This document shows positions 24,438 through 33,268 of a DNA stretch of 64,000 bases, in pieces; within the stretch, counting starts at the first letter, position 1; each line of letters opens with the position of its first letter. The notes beneath the pieces were generated by a model. It was not told where the DNA came from. It searched no databases and worked only from the letters and a program-made list of their open reading frames with translations. Source of the DNA: Duganella sacchari (lineage in GTDB: Bacteria; Pseudomonadota; Gammaproteobacteria; Burkholderiales; Burkholderiaceae_D); NCBI RefSeq assembly GCF_900143065.1, contig NZ_FRCX01000020.1, forward strand, positions 1 to 64,000. Direction: 5' to 3'. The translations under genes were made by a program, and so were the position numbers.

Positions 24438-25702
24438 TGTGCCGCCAGATTCAGTTGACGGATGCGGACGCTGGCCGGCGGGTGCGAGTCATAAAACGCC
24501 GAATGCAGCGGGTCGGGCGTCAGCGTCGAGGCATTGTCTTCGTACATTTTGACCAGCGCCGACACCAGGTCGCGCGCGTCGGTGTATTTGGCGGCGAAGG
24601 CGTCCGCTTCAAACTCGTGCTTGCGCGAGCCGATCGACGCCAGCGGCGCGAACAGGAAGGTGAATACCGGCAGCACCAGCATGAACAGCAGCAGCGCCAT
24701 GGCGTCGTTGGCCTGGCCTGGCAGGGTCAGCGGATTGATGCCGAGGCCGTCGTAAAACCAGGGCTGCACCTTGAGGTAGCCCAGCATGGCCATGAACGCC
24801 AGCGACAGCGCAAAGATCATCGCCAGACGCTTGATGATGTGCTTGAGCTTGAAGTGGCCCAGCTCGTGCGCCAGCACTGCTTCGATTTCCTGCGGTTGCA
24901 GGCGCGCCAGCAGGGTGTCGAAGAACACGATGCGCTTGGTTGCGCCAAAACCGGAGAAGTAGGCATTGCCATGCGCGCTGCGCTTGGAGCCGTCCATCAC
25001 AAACAGGCCGCGCGAGGCAAAGCCCACGCGCGCCACCAGGCCTTCAATGCGGCTTTTGAGCGCCTCGTCTTCCAGCGGCGTGAATTTGTTAAACAGCGGC
25101 AGGATCAGATTGGGCGCCAGCGCCATCATCAGCAGCTGGAAGCCGGTCCAGACCAGCCAGGCGTAGATCCACCACAGGTCGCCCGCTTGCGCCATCAGGG
25201 TCAGAATCACCCACGCCAGCGGCAGGCCCAGCGCAGCGCCGATGGCGGTCGAGATCGCCAGGTCCTTGAAGAACAGGCCTTTGCCCATCTTGTTAAAACC
25301 GAAATGCTGCTCCAGACCGAACTGCTTGTAATAGTCGAACGGCAGGTCGATCAGGCCCGAGATGGCGGCAAATGCTGCCAGCAGCGCCAACTGGTAGCCC
25401 ATGCCGGGGCCGGTGAGGTTGAAGATCTGTACCGACAGCCACTGCAGGCCGCCCAGCAGCGTAAAGCCGATCAGCAGCAAGGTGTTGACCATCAGCGTCA
25501 GCAGGCCGTACTTGGTGCGCGCGATGGTGTAGTCCGCGGCCTTCTGGTGGGCGGCGAGCGGTATCTTTTCTGCAAATTCCGCGGGGACGGCGCTGCGATG
25601 GGCCAGCACATGGCGGATATGGCGCGAGGCCAGCCAAAAGCGGACCAGCAGCGTCAAAATGATGAAAGATACGAACAAAATCGAAAACGCGAGTGAATAC
25701 AT
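24434..25702 (-). CDS. M48 family zinc metallopeptidase (CAAX prenyl protease 1-like)
   Basis: The 422-residue integral membrane protease has several hydrophobic segments and the zinc motif HELGH in VLAHELGHFKLKH. A second motif, EFEADAFAAKY, supplies the third ligand. The N-terminal peptidase-associated region (FDYYKQFGLEQHFGFNKM) is that of Ste24/CAAX prenyl protease 1-like M48 proteins, rather than the shorter HtpX. It likely acts in membrane protein quality control, though the substrate is unknown in bacteria. It is co-transcribed with rsgA and divergent from orn across only 56 bases. Confidence 0.92.
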   Translation of the reverse strand: MYSLAFSILFVSFIILTLLVRFWLASRHIRHVLAHRSAVPAEFAEKIPLAAHQKAADYTIARTKYGLLTLMVNTLLLIGFTLLGGLQWLSVQIFNLTGPGMGYQLALLAAFAAISGLIDLPFDYYKQFGLEQHFGFNKMGKGLFFKDLAISTAIGAALGLPLAWVILTLMAQAGDLWWIYAWLVWTGFQLLMMALAPNLILPLFNKFTPLEDEALKSRIEGLVARVGFASRGLFVMDGSKRSAHGNAYFSGFGATKRIVFFDTLLARLQPQEIEAVLAHELGHFKLKHIIKRLAMIFALSLAFMAMLGYLKVQPWFYDGLGINPLTLPGQANDAMALLLFMLVLPVFTFLFAPLASIGSRKHEFEADAFAAKYTDARDLVSALVKMYEDNASTLTPDPLHSAFYDSHPPASVRIRQLNLAAQ

Positions 25703-25758
25703 TCTGTGCCTGTGAGAAAATGGCAGATTCGGATTAATTTAGCCAAGAGAAGAGAATT

Positions 25759-26355
25759 ATGTCACAAGCTACTGATTTGCCAGAGGGTTCCGCCGCTGTT
25801 CCTGCGACGCCGCGCCAGAACGAGTTCAATCTGGTGTGGGTTGATATGGAAATGACCGGCCTGGAGCCGGACACCGACCGGATTATCGAAGTGGCCATGG
25901 TCATCACCGATATGCACCTGAACGTGCTGGCCGAAGGTCCGGTGTTTGCCATTCACCAGTCGGATGAAACCCTGGACAAAATGGATGCCTGGAACAAGGG
26001 CACGCACGGCCGCTCGGGCCTGGTAGACCGCGTCAAAGCGTCGACCGTGACCGAAGCCCATGCAGAAGAAGAGCTGATCAAGTTCATGAAGCTGTGGGTG
26101 CCAAAAGGCAAAGCGCCAATGTGCGGCAACACCATCGGCCAGGACCGCCGCTTCATGGTGCGCTACATGCCGAAGCTGGAAGCCTTCTTCCACTACCGGA
26201 ATATCGACGTATCGACGCTCAAGGAGCTGGGCAAGCGCTGGAAGCCGGAGATGGTCAGCGGCTTCAAGAAAGCGCAGAAGCACACCGCGCTGGCCGACAT
26301 CGTCGAGTCGATCGAAGAACTGAAGTATTACCGCGAGCACTTCATCAAGCTGTGA
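25759..26355 (+). CDS. orn: Oligoribonuclease
   Basis: Orn is a DEDDh 3'-5' exoribonuclease that degrades RNA dinucleotides, including pGpG, the linear product of cyclic-di-GMP breakdown. The 198-residue protein shows VDMEMTGLEPDTDRIIE (first Asp and Glu), GNTIGQDRRFM and HTALADIVESIEELKYYR at the C-terminus. AGAGAAGAGAATT precedes the ATG. The N-terminus is about 20 residues longer than in enterobacteria. The stop codon overlaps the next ATG in TGATG. Confidence 0.97.
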   Translation: MSQATDLPEGSAAVPATPRQNEFNLVWVDMEMTGLEPDTDRIIEVAMVITDMHLNVLAEGPVFAIHQSDETLDKMDAWNKGTHGRSGLVDRVKASTVTEAHAEEELIKFMKLWVPKGKAPMCGNTIGQDRRFMVRYMPKLEAFFHYRNIDVSTLKELGKRWKPEMVSGFKKAQKHTALADIVESIEELKYYREHFIKL

Positions 26356-27350
26356 TGAAGGCGCTACTGCTGGCGCTGGGCGCCTTGACCTCTCTTGGCG
26401 CGTCGGCGCAGCAGTTTTCCTATGGCGACTGGGCTGTCTCGTGCGACAACACGCGGCACTGCGAGGCGGTCGGCTATCAGCGTGAAGACGCCGAGCTGCC
26501 GGTGACCATGTGGCTGGCGCGCGATGCCGGCGGCAATGCACCGGTCACCGTGCGTATCGATGCGCAGTCGGAGCAGGACGGCACTGGCCCGTACAGCATC
26601 CGTGTCGGCAAGGTGGCCGTGAGTGGCATCAAGCAGGATGGGACGCTGAGCGCGGAACAGATCGCGCGCCTGCTGCCGGCCATGAAGGAGGCGGACAGCG
26701 CTATCGTCACCGATACCAAACATCAGTGGGAACTGTCGCTGGCCGGCATGAAGGCGGCGCTGCTCAAGATCGATGATCTGCAGGGGCGGGTGCTGACCGT
26801 GACCGCGCTGGCGCGTCCGGGCCTCAAGCCGGCCAGCGCCGTACCTGCTGCGCTGCCTGCGCCCGTGCTACGTGCGGCGCCTGTGCTGGCGTCGCGCGAC
26901 AGCGACCAGAAGCTGCTGCCGGCGATCCTGAAAGTGCTGCGCGATGCGGACTGCGATGCCGATGCGCCCAACGCGGACGAACGCCGCAACAGCGAAATCT
27001 ACCGGCTCTCCGCCAGCGAAGTGCTGGTGTTCCGTGAATGCACACGTGGCGCTTATCAGGCGTCGTATGGCATCTGGCGTGTGAGCGACAAGTCGCCGTA
27101 CAAGGCGGTGCGCGTCGTGCTGCCGACCGTCAGCGGCGGCCAGCCCGACGACATGCTGATCGAGCCGTCGTTCGACAAAGGCGTATTGAGCTCCTTTGCC
27201 AAGGGGCGCGGGCTGGCCGATTGCGGCAGCTTCGATCAATGGCTGTGGACTGCCGACGGCTTCAAACTGCTGGAGTCGTCGGAAGGGCCGATATGCCGTG
27301 GCATGCCCGGCGGCGGCTTCATGCTGCGGCGCTGGACTGCGAAACACTGA
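26355..27350 (+). CDS. DUF1176 domain-containing secreted protein
   Basis: The 331-residue protein has a signal peptide ending ASA-QQF. It matches the DUF1176 pattern: FSYGDWAVSCDNTRHCEAVGY, a central region with paired acidic and hydrophobic strands, and a C-terminal CGSFDQWLWTADGFKLLES...CRGMPGGGF. Three or four conserved Cys suggest periplasmic disulfides. The function of the family is not established. The start codon overlaps the orn stop (TGATG), so translation is coupled to orn. The longer in-frame reading that begins inside orn is not supported. Confidence 0.88.
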   Translation: MKALLLALGALTSLGASAQQFSYGDWAVSCDNTRHCEAVGYQREDAELPVTMWLARDAGGNAPVTVRIDAQSEQDGTGPYSIRVGKVAVSGIKQDGTLSAEQIARLLPAMKEADSAIVTDTKHQWELSLAGMKAALLKIDDLQGRVLTVTALARPGLKPASAVPAALPAPVLRAAPVLASRDSDQKLLPAILKVLRDADCDADAPNADERRNSEIYRLSASEVLVFRECTRGAYQASYGIWRVSDKSPYKAVRVVLPTVSGGQPDDMLIEPSFDKGVLSSFAKGRGLADCGSFDQWLWTADGFKLLESSEGPICRGMPGGGFMLRRWTAKH

Positions 27351-27441
27351 GGCCGGTAGCGCCCTGGTGGTGCTGTGGCGCACGGTGAAGCGGCAGGTGC
27401 AGGTCTACAGTAGGGCATCTTAAACTGCCTCCCTCGCCGCC

Positions 27442-28302
27442 ATGACACGGTCTTCCATCCTGCTGCTGGCTGCAGTGCCGCTGTTGCTGGCGGTACTGGC
27501 TGCCTGTTCGCCGCTTACCGCGCTGAATGCCCTCACGCCTGGCACGGCCTCCGAACGCACGGCCAATCTGGCGTACGGCGACGGCCCGCGCCGCAAGCTG
27601 GACGTCTACCAGCCCCGTGATGCGCATGGCGCGGCGCCGGTGGTGGTGTTTTTCTACGGCGGTAACTGGGTCGCGGGCGAGCGCGAAGACTATGCGTTTG
27701 TCGGCCGTGCGCTGGCTTTGCGTGGCATCGTCACCGTGATTGCCGATTACCGGCTGTATCCCGAAGTGAGCTATCCCGACTTTCTAAAAGATGCGGCGCA
27801 AGCGGTGGCATGGGCGTACCGCGAGGCCGGGCACTATGGCGGCGATCCGCAACGCCTGTTCGTCATGGGCCACAGCGCTGGCGCCTACAACGCTGCCATG
27901 ATCGCACTGGATGGCCGCTGGCTGGCGGAGCAGGGCATGACGCCCTCCGCACTGCGCGGCTGGATCGGCCTGGCCGGGCCGTATGATTTCCTGCCGATCG
28001 AAAATCCGACCACCAAACCGGTGTTTCACTTTCCTGCTACGCCGCCTGAGTCGCAGCCCATCCATCACGTCACTGCGGCCAGCCCGTCGGCGTTGCTGAT
28101 CGCGGCGCGTAGCGACAAGCTGGTCAATCCCACGCGTAACACGGCCCATCTGGCGGCTGCGCTGCGCGCGCAGCACGTACCGGTGCAGGAGCTGTACTAC
28201 GACAAGGTCAGCCACACCACGCTGATCGCGACCTTTGCCACGCCGCTACGCTGGCTATCGCCGGCCCTGGAGGACGTGGCGGCGTTTGTACAGCGGCCCT
28301 GA
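27442..28302 (+). CDS. Lipoprotein alpha/beta hydrolase (esterase-like)
   Basis: The 286-residue protein has a lipobox VLAAC (Cys22, followed by Ser), predicting an outer-membrane lipoprotein. The hydrolase fold shows FFYGGNW in the position of the usual HGG oxyanion motif, nucleophile Ser145 in GHSAGA and a late SHTTLI that probably holds the catalytic His. It resembles the carboxylesterase/kynurenine formamidase-like BD-FAE group. The substrate is unknown. The gene follows the DUF1176 gene by 91 bases on the same strand, with no terminator seen between them. Confidence 0.86.
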   Translation: MTRSSILLLAAVPLLLAVLAACSPLTALNALTPGTASERTANLAYGDGPRRKLDVYQPRDAHGAAPVVVFFYGGNWVAGEREDYAFVGRALALRGIVTVIADYRLYPEVSYPDFLKDAAQAVAWAYREAGHYGGDPQRLFVMGHSAGAYNAAMIALDGRWLAEQGMTPSALRGWIGLAGPYDFLPIENPTTKPVFHFPATPPESQPIHHVTAASPSALLIAARSDKLVNPTRNTAHLAAALRAQHVPVQELYYDKVSHTTLIATFATPLRWLSPALEDVAAFVQRP

Positions 28303-28336
28303 ATCGCGCGCCGCGATTTTCTTTTTGGAATTATCA

Positions 28337-28374
28337 TTTCGCAAATATCAACTTACCAATATTTATTTGCGAAA
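28337..28374. promoter_or_regulatory. Perfect 11-bp inverted repeat abutting a start codon
   Basis: TTTCGCAAATA at 28337-28347 is repeated inverted as TATTTGCGAAA at 28364-28374 with a 16-base AT-rich spacer. It ends three bases before the ATG of the next gene, and no Shine-Dalgarno sequence is visible there. It could be a DNA operator or an RNA hairpin over the translation start. A terminator role for the upstream esterase gene is unlikely, because no T-run follows. Confidence 0.6.
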
Positions 28375-28377
28375 ACC

Positions 28378-29352
28378 ATGTCCGATATCCTGGAACCCTC
28401 TCCGCCCGTCCTGCCTACCGAGCCGCCGCCGGTCAAAAAGAAATCTCGCTGGGGACGCTACGTGCTGTACGCGCTGGCAACGCTTGGCGTGCTGGCGATA
28501 CTGCTGGTCGTGGCGGCCTTCTACAAGGCCAATAAAGGGCCGGTGCTGGTCAAGATTGACGAGACCGCTTCCATCGATGAGTCCATGACCCGCAACTACG
28601 GCAAGTACTCGCCCGAGAAAAAAGGCTGGGTGTATGTGGATGAAAACAACCAGCCCTTCCTGGTCCGTGTGATCCAGCAGGCGCGCATTGAAGCGGTGGG
28701 CGCCAGCGACGAGCTGTACTTTGCCGTCAGCGGCACCGGCCTCGGCGCCAGCCAGAGCAGTTTTTATGGCGTGTTCCAGATCCGTTCGGACGGCAAGGGC
28801 GGCGACGGCCTGGTGGAAATCAGCGATCCGCACCGCTACGACAGTCCGGTGCCGGTGACGCCCGAAAGAGTGCGCTTTGAGGCCTTGTCGGAAAATACCT
28901 GGGCCTGGGTGATCAAGACCCAGGATGCGACCAATCCCAAGCAGGACCGGGTGAGCGTCAACAACGTCATGCTGGCGCCGCATGGCGACACGATTGCAGT
29001 GCTGGCCAATTTCAAGGCGTCGGCGGAATCTGATCCGGGGGATTGTGCGCAGGCCAATGCCGAGCATGAATCGTGGCAAAAGCAGATGAAGCAATACGAG
29101 AACCTGCCCGAGAACGCGTCGGATGAAGACGTCATGAGTGCCGAGGCGCTCTCGGACAACGAGCCGCGCCGCTGTGAGCGCGTGCGCTGGAGCTACACTA
29201 CCGCGCCCGTGGTGAGTGCGCAACCAGGTCCGCTCACTGTTTCCGTCAAAGGATCGCAGTACGGCGTGCCGGTGGAGGGCAAGACCTGGAAGGTCATGTT
29301 CGACAGCAAGGCCTTTGTGTACAACGTGCCGGCGGAGTTGATCCCGGATTAA
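28378..29352 (+). CDS. Hypothetical protein with one N-terminal membrane anchor
   Basis: The 324-residue product has a proline-rich cytosolic start, a basic KKKSR stretch and one hydrophobic helix (about 33-54, YVLYALATLGVLAILLVVAAFY). A large, probably periplasmic, domain of mixed composition follows, and the pair CAQ...RRCER could form a disulfide. No family was recognised. Its start is immediately preceded by an 11-bp inverted repeat. Its stop overlaps the convergent cupin-like gene in a shared TTAA. The function is unknown. Confidence 0.75.
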   Translation: MSDILEPSPPVLPTEPPPVKKKSRWGRYVLYALATLGVLAILLVVAAFYKANKGPVLVKIDETASIDESMTRNYGKYSPEKKGWVYVDENNQPFLVRVIQQARIEAVGASDELYFAVSGTGLGASQSSFYGVFQIRSDGKGGDGLVEISDPHRYDSPVPVTPERVRFEALSENTWAWVIKTQDATNPKQDRVSVNNVMLAPHGDTIAVLANFKASAESDPGDCAQANAEHESWQKQMKQYENLPENASDEDVMSAEALSDNEPRRCERVRWSYTTAPVVSAQPGPLTVSVKGSQYGVPVEGKTWKVMFDSKAFVYNVPAELIPD

Positions 29353-30224
29353 AGTCCACGCAACACGAAGGGCACGCCTCTGGCCCAGCGGTTGGACGAC
29401 AGCGAGAACGTCAGCGCGCGCACCTGGTGGTACCAGCCGGCCGGCACGTACAGCATGTCGCCAGGATGCACGATGACTTCGATCATCGTGGCCTGGCGGG
29501 CCAGCGGAAACTGAGTGTAGTCCGGCGCCTCCGGATCGAACGGCGAGCCAAACAGGATCGGGTTCGCTTCACGCGGATAGATGAATTCGTCGTGATGCGG
29601 CGGCGACAGGAAGATGCGCTTGGTGCCCCAGATCTGGGCGAAGATATTGTCGTCGTAATCGCAGTGCAGCGGCGTCACCGTGCCGGCCGGGCCGATCCAG
29701 AAGCGGGGCGGTCCCATCTTGTCGAAATACGTGGGCCAGTGGCACATGCGGTTCAGCTCGCGCAGTTCCAGGTTGCCGAGGTAGGGCGGCAAGCCTTCCG
29801 TGGCAGCGGCCAGGTCAAGATATTCGGCCATCGTCATGTCCGCCATCGCGCGGTCGGCGGCAAACGCGGTGCCGATGTAGTCGCCAACGCGGGCGCGCAC
29901 GTGCAGATGGCTGTACTGCTCGCGCAGAATGCCGGGCGCTTGCGCGGTCAGTGACCAGCGGCCGACGATGCCCTCGATCAGAAACGGCAAACCTTGCGCG
30001 GCGCGCTCGCGGAACGCCGCCGCATTCATGGCCCGCACGCGTGGCACTTCCTGGATGGTTGCCAGGCTACGCGAAGCCTGCTTGATCTGCTCGCGCATGG
30101 CGTGAATCGACGCCACCCCGCGCACTTGCGCATCGCGCGCCTCCAGCGCCAGCTTCTTGGCCGCCGCTTCCTCCGGCGATAGCACAATACGCGGCGGCAG
30201 CTTGTTTGATACTTCTTTCGACAT
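29349..30224 (-). CDS. Cupin-like/JmjC-type Fe(II) dioxygenase family protein
   Basis: The 291-residue protein matches the cupin_8 (JmjC-like) pattern: FLIEGIVGRWSL, WIGPAGTVTPLHCDYDDNIF with the HxD metal pair, KRIFLSPP and VHPGDMLYVPAGWYHQVRA with the distal His. Members of this group are 2-oxoglutarate and iron-dependent hydroxylases acting on proteins or small molecules. An alpha-helical N-terminal extension of about 60 residues precedes the barrel. The substrate is unknown. It has no signal peptide, so it is cytosolic. Confidence 0.87.
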   Translation of the reverse strand: MSKEVSNKLPPRIVLSPEEAAAKKLALEARDAQVRGVASIHAMREQIKQASRSLATIQEVPRVRAMNAAAFRERAAQGLPFLIEGIVGRWSLTAQAPGILREQYSHLHVRARVGDYIGTAFAADRAMADMTMAEYLDLAAATEGLPPYLGNLELRELNRMCHWPTYFDKMGPPRFWIGPAGTVTPLHCDYDDNIFAQIWGTKRIFLSPPHHDEFIYPREANPILFGSPFDPEAPDYTQFPLARQATMIEVIVHPGDMLYVPAGWYHQVRALTFSLSSNRWARGVPFVLRGL

Positions 30225-30283
30225 AAGCCCTTCCTTGATGGGGCATCTATTTTACGCGATAGTCCAAGTCATGCCGCTGATCT

Positions 30284-31048
30284 TTATCGCGAATATCGGC
30301 CACCAGTATTGGGAGACTTATTTCTGTTTAACTTGTAGATGACATAGTCTGCGCTAAGAAGTGCTGTTGCTCTGCATATGAGGAAATAGATTTCAAGACC
30401 TTGTAAGTATGTGTCGAAGTGCTTGGCATCAAATGTGATCGTACGGCCACCTGCTATCTGGAATGTAATCTGAGGGGGTGTCTGGTTTAGTTTTATTCTG
30501 AGGGCTACCTTGTCGGGTATATCTTTCCGCTCCCACTCCTGCTCCTTGTGAGAACCTAGCATGAAGATATACCCCTCTAGCGAATGAATAAATCCACTCG
30601 CCAAGTCGAAATACGCGTCGATCTCTGCCAGGTTCGGATCCGCGTACTCATGCTCCATTTTGTTGCGGATTCTGTTTAGTTTTTCGAGGGAGCGGGATGA
30701 GAGCAGGCCGGTTTTGGAGAAAAAATCCAGTTTTCTGGGAAAACTTTTAAGAATGTTGGACAGCCCCAGAATATGGATGAAGGTATCCATTTCACACTCC
30801 GTGGCGCGTTTCAGGTTCGAAACGCAATTAATGCGAGCAGCAGTTGTCCCATGAGTGAGCTCTTGTTCGGCAAATTCAAGATAATCAAAAGGCATCAAAT
30901 CAAAATCAGGAAACTCGAGATCCGTCCCGCTACTGCTTGAATGCTGTAGTGCTTCAAAATTTTTTGTTAGATAGTCGCACAGAACTTCGTAGTCCTGCAT
31001 TTTGATGGCGTCTTTTTCTGTCTTCATATCTTTGAGTAGTTTTACCAC
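30284..31048 (-). CDS. HEPN-like protein in an AT-richer islet
   Basis: The 254-residue, mostly helical protein contains RIRNKMEHEY, an RNxxxH arrangement (Arg128-Asn129...His133) that is the catalytic signature of HEPN-domain RNases. The helices before it (SNLKRATECEMDTFIHILG) fit the HEPN helical bundle. The C-terminus is more beta-like (PPQITFQIAGGRTITFDAKHF). The gene is visibly AT-richer than its neighbours and uses codons rare elsewhere in the window, which suggests horizontal acquisition. The annotated start is GTG at 31048; an ATG at 31027 is equally plausible, and no clear ribosome binding site is present. No nucleotidyltransferase (MNT) antitoxin partner is adjacent. Function is unknown; HEPN membership is an inference from one motif. 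Confidence 0.62.
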   Translation of the reverse strand: MVKLLKDMKTEKDAIKMQDYEVLCDYLTKNFEALQHSSSSGTDLEFPDFDLMPFDYLEFAEQELTHGTTAARINCVSNLKRATECEMDTFIHILGLSNILKSFPRKLDFFSKTGLLSSRSLEKLNRIRNKMEHEYADPNLAEIDAYFDLASGFIHSLEGYIFMLGSHKEQEWERKDIPDKVALRIKLNQTPPQITFQIAGGRTITFDAKHFDTYLQGLEIYFLICRATALLSADYVIYKLNRNKSPNTGGRYSR

Positions 31049-31084
31049 GTAAGGGCGGCATGTGACGTCTTTGATTTGCCGAAC

Positions 31085-33268
31085 TCAGTAAGCGGCGCGG
31101 ATGGTTTCGTTGGTGATGGCGAGGCGTGAGGCCAGCGTGTTGACGACGTAGCGGTGGAATTGCTGGGCGGTGTCGCCGTCTTCCGCTTCCATGCGTTGCA
31201 GGGCTGCCAGCGACAGGCTGCGCACCAGGGTCGGCACATCGGCGCGGACGTCGGCGCTGCGGGGATTCTGGGTGTACAGCGCCATCTCGCCAACGATGGT
31301 GCCCACGCCGAAGGAACGTAGGCGCAGGGCGTCGCCGTTGGTCATCGGCAGCGAGACGGTGACACGGCCGTATTCGACAATGTAGACGGCATCGCCAGGA
31401 TCGCCACGCGTGAACAGCAGTTCGCCGGCCGCCAGCTGGCGCGGCACCAGCTGCGCATTGAGCCGCGCCAGCGCAGCGCGCGTGAAGTGGGTCTGCAGTC
31501 CGGCCGCCGTGCCTTGCTGATGCGGGAAAGTCGCCAGGATCTGTTCCTCGATCCATTCCATGCCCGCGTCCAGGCTGCCGAAGTCCTGCACGGTCTTGCT
31601 GAACATGCCTGCGCGGGCAAGCAACTGACGCGCATCGGCCGGCAGGGCGGTCAGCACCAGCGTGACGCCTGCGGTATCGCAGATCTGCCGCAGCTTCATG
31701 AAGCTCACGGAGGTAGAGGCGTCCAGGCCGTCGATGCGGCGGAAGTCCAGCACGACGAAGCGCGGCGCCAGGCCTGCCGTCAGCCGGGCGCGCACATGCT
31801 GCAAGATCGAATTGGCGGTGGCGAAGAACAGGAATCCGTGCAGGCTGGCGCCAACGACCTGGTCGCCATGCGCGCGCAGCAGCGCCGTATCCGCCATCGA
31901 GCGCTCGACGTTGGAGCTGAATGTGCGGCCGTCAAACTCGCTGCGGATCACGCTGATGCGGCCATACTTGACCACAAACAGCACGCAGGCGGCAATGATG
32001 CCCAGTCCGACGCCGGACACCACGCCATACACGGCGATCACCACCACGATCAGCGGAATCAGCAGGTATTCAGCGCGCCCCAGCTTGCGGTAGGAATTGA
32101 CCAGCCATTCGCGGATCAGGCCGATGCCGATATACAGTTGCAGGCCGACCAGCACGGATTTGGGCATCCAGCCGATCAGGCCGGGAAAGAGGGCGATGAC
32201 GATGAGACAGCCCGCCGCAGCCGCCAGGCCACTGCTGCGGCCGGAGGCGCCCGCGCGGCGGTTGAGCAGCGTGCGGCTCAGCGACTGGTAGCCGACGATC
32301 CCGCCCAGCGCGCCGCACAGCAGATTCGCCAGGCCGGCCGCGCGCATCTCCTGGTTCAGGTCGGGGTCCTGCTGGCAAGCCAGGCCGGCGCCCGTGGCGT
32401 TGAGCAGGATGGTCAGCGCGGAGACGGCTGCCACCACAAAAAATTCCGGCAGGTGGTGGGCGATGACGGCCCAGTCGATCTGCCCTGGCGGCAGCGACAT
32501 CGGCAATTGCAGCGCCGACAGCGGCACGCTTTCAAACAGCAGGCCCAGATGGCGTGCCCGTTCGGGCGTCATGCCGGTCAGGGCCAGTCCCGCAAAGAAC
32601 ACCAGCAAGCCCGAGCCGATGCCGATGGGGACCACCAGCGTGAAGCGCCTGATGTAGCGCGCGCCGGTCAGCAGCACGGCGCACACCACCACAGCGGGCA
32701 GCCAGGCCAGCCACGACAGTTCACCCAGCGCGCCCAGGTGCGACCAGTGCAGATTCTCGCCGGTCAGCACACGGAACGAGCCCGCCAGCAGCAGATAGCC
32801 CGTACCCGCCAAGTAGCCGCCCATCACCGGATACGGCAGGAACTGAATCAGCGTGCTGCCTCTGGCCGCGCCCAGCCCATACAGCAGCGCGCCGCTGACC
32901 AGTGAGCTCAGCGCCAAAGCCGCCAGCAGTGTCATCAGCAGGTCATGCCCGCCGCCCGGCACAGTCATGTCCGCCGCCATGCCGCTGGCCATGCCGGCCA
33001 GGATGGCGGCCGAGTTGCCATCCGGTCCGCCGATGGAAAACTTGATCGAGCTGCACAGTGCAATCACCGACGCCGCCACCACGCAGCTCATGAGCGTGAC
33101 CAGCACACCCGCATGCTGGTACTGCGCCAGGTCGCCGCTGAAGATCAGCGCCGCATAGCTGAGCGCGTAGCACAGCATCACGACCGAGGACAACAGCCCG
33201 GCGCCGATATTCGCCGGTAGCGTGCCGGCGCTGGCCGGCGGCGGCTGCAATCTGATGGCCGGGCGCAT
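31085..33268 (-). CDS. SulP family anion transporter with STAS and cyclic-nucleotide-binding domains
   Basis: The 727-residue protein has ten or more hydrophobic segments of the SulP transporter core (SIGGPDGNSAAILAG, GALGGIVGYQSLSRTLLNRRAG). A STAS domain follows at about 465-575 (FVVLDFRRIDGLDASTSVSFMKL), then a C-terminal cyclic-nucleotide-binding-like domain at about 605-715 (GELLFTRGDPGDAVYIVEYGRVTV, VGEMALYTQNPRSADVRAD). SulP proteins move sulfate, bicarbonate or organic anions; the extra domain suggests ligand control. The ATG at 33268 overlaps the upstream Nramp stop codon (TGATG), so the two are translationally coupled. Confidence 0.9.
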   Translation of the reverse strand: MRPAIRLQPPPASAGTLPANIGAGLLSSVVMLCYALSYAALIFSGDLAQYQHAGVLVTLMSCVVAASVIALCSSIKFSIGGPDGNSAAILAGMASGMAADMTVPGGGHDLLMTLLAALALSSLVSGALLYGLGAARGSTLIQFLPYPVMGGYLAGTGYLLLAGSFRVLTGENLHWSHLGALGELSWLAWLPAVVVCAVLLTGARYIRRFTLVVPIGIGSGLLVFFAGLALTGMTPERARHLGLLFESVPLSALQLPMSLPPGQIDWAVIAHHLPEFFVVAAVSALTILLNATGAGLACQQDPDLNQEMRAAGLANLLCGALGGIVGYQSLSRTLLNRRAGASGRSSGLAAAAGCLIVIALFPGLIGWMPKSVLVGLQLYIGIGLIREWLVNSYRKLGRAEYLLIPLIVVVIAVYGVVSGVGLGIIAACVLFVVKYGRISVIRSEFDGRTFSSNVERSMADTALLRAHGDQVVGASLHGFLFFATANSILQHVRARLTAGLAPRFVVLDFRRIDGLDASTSVSFMKLRQICDTAGVTLVLTALPADARQLLARAGMFSKTVQDFGSLDAGMEWIEEQILATFPHQQGTAAGLQTHFTRAALARLNAQLVPRQLAAGELLFTRGDPGDAVYIVEYGRVTVSLPMTNGDALRLRSFGVGTIVGEMALYTQNPRSADVRADVPTLVRSLSLAALQRMEAEDGDTAQQFHRYVVNTLASRLAITNETIRAAY

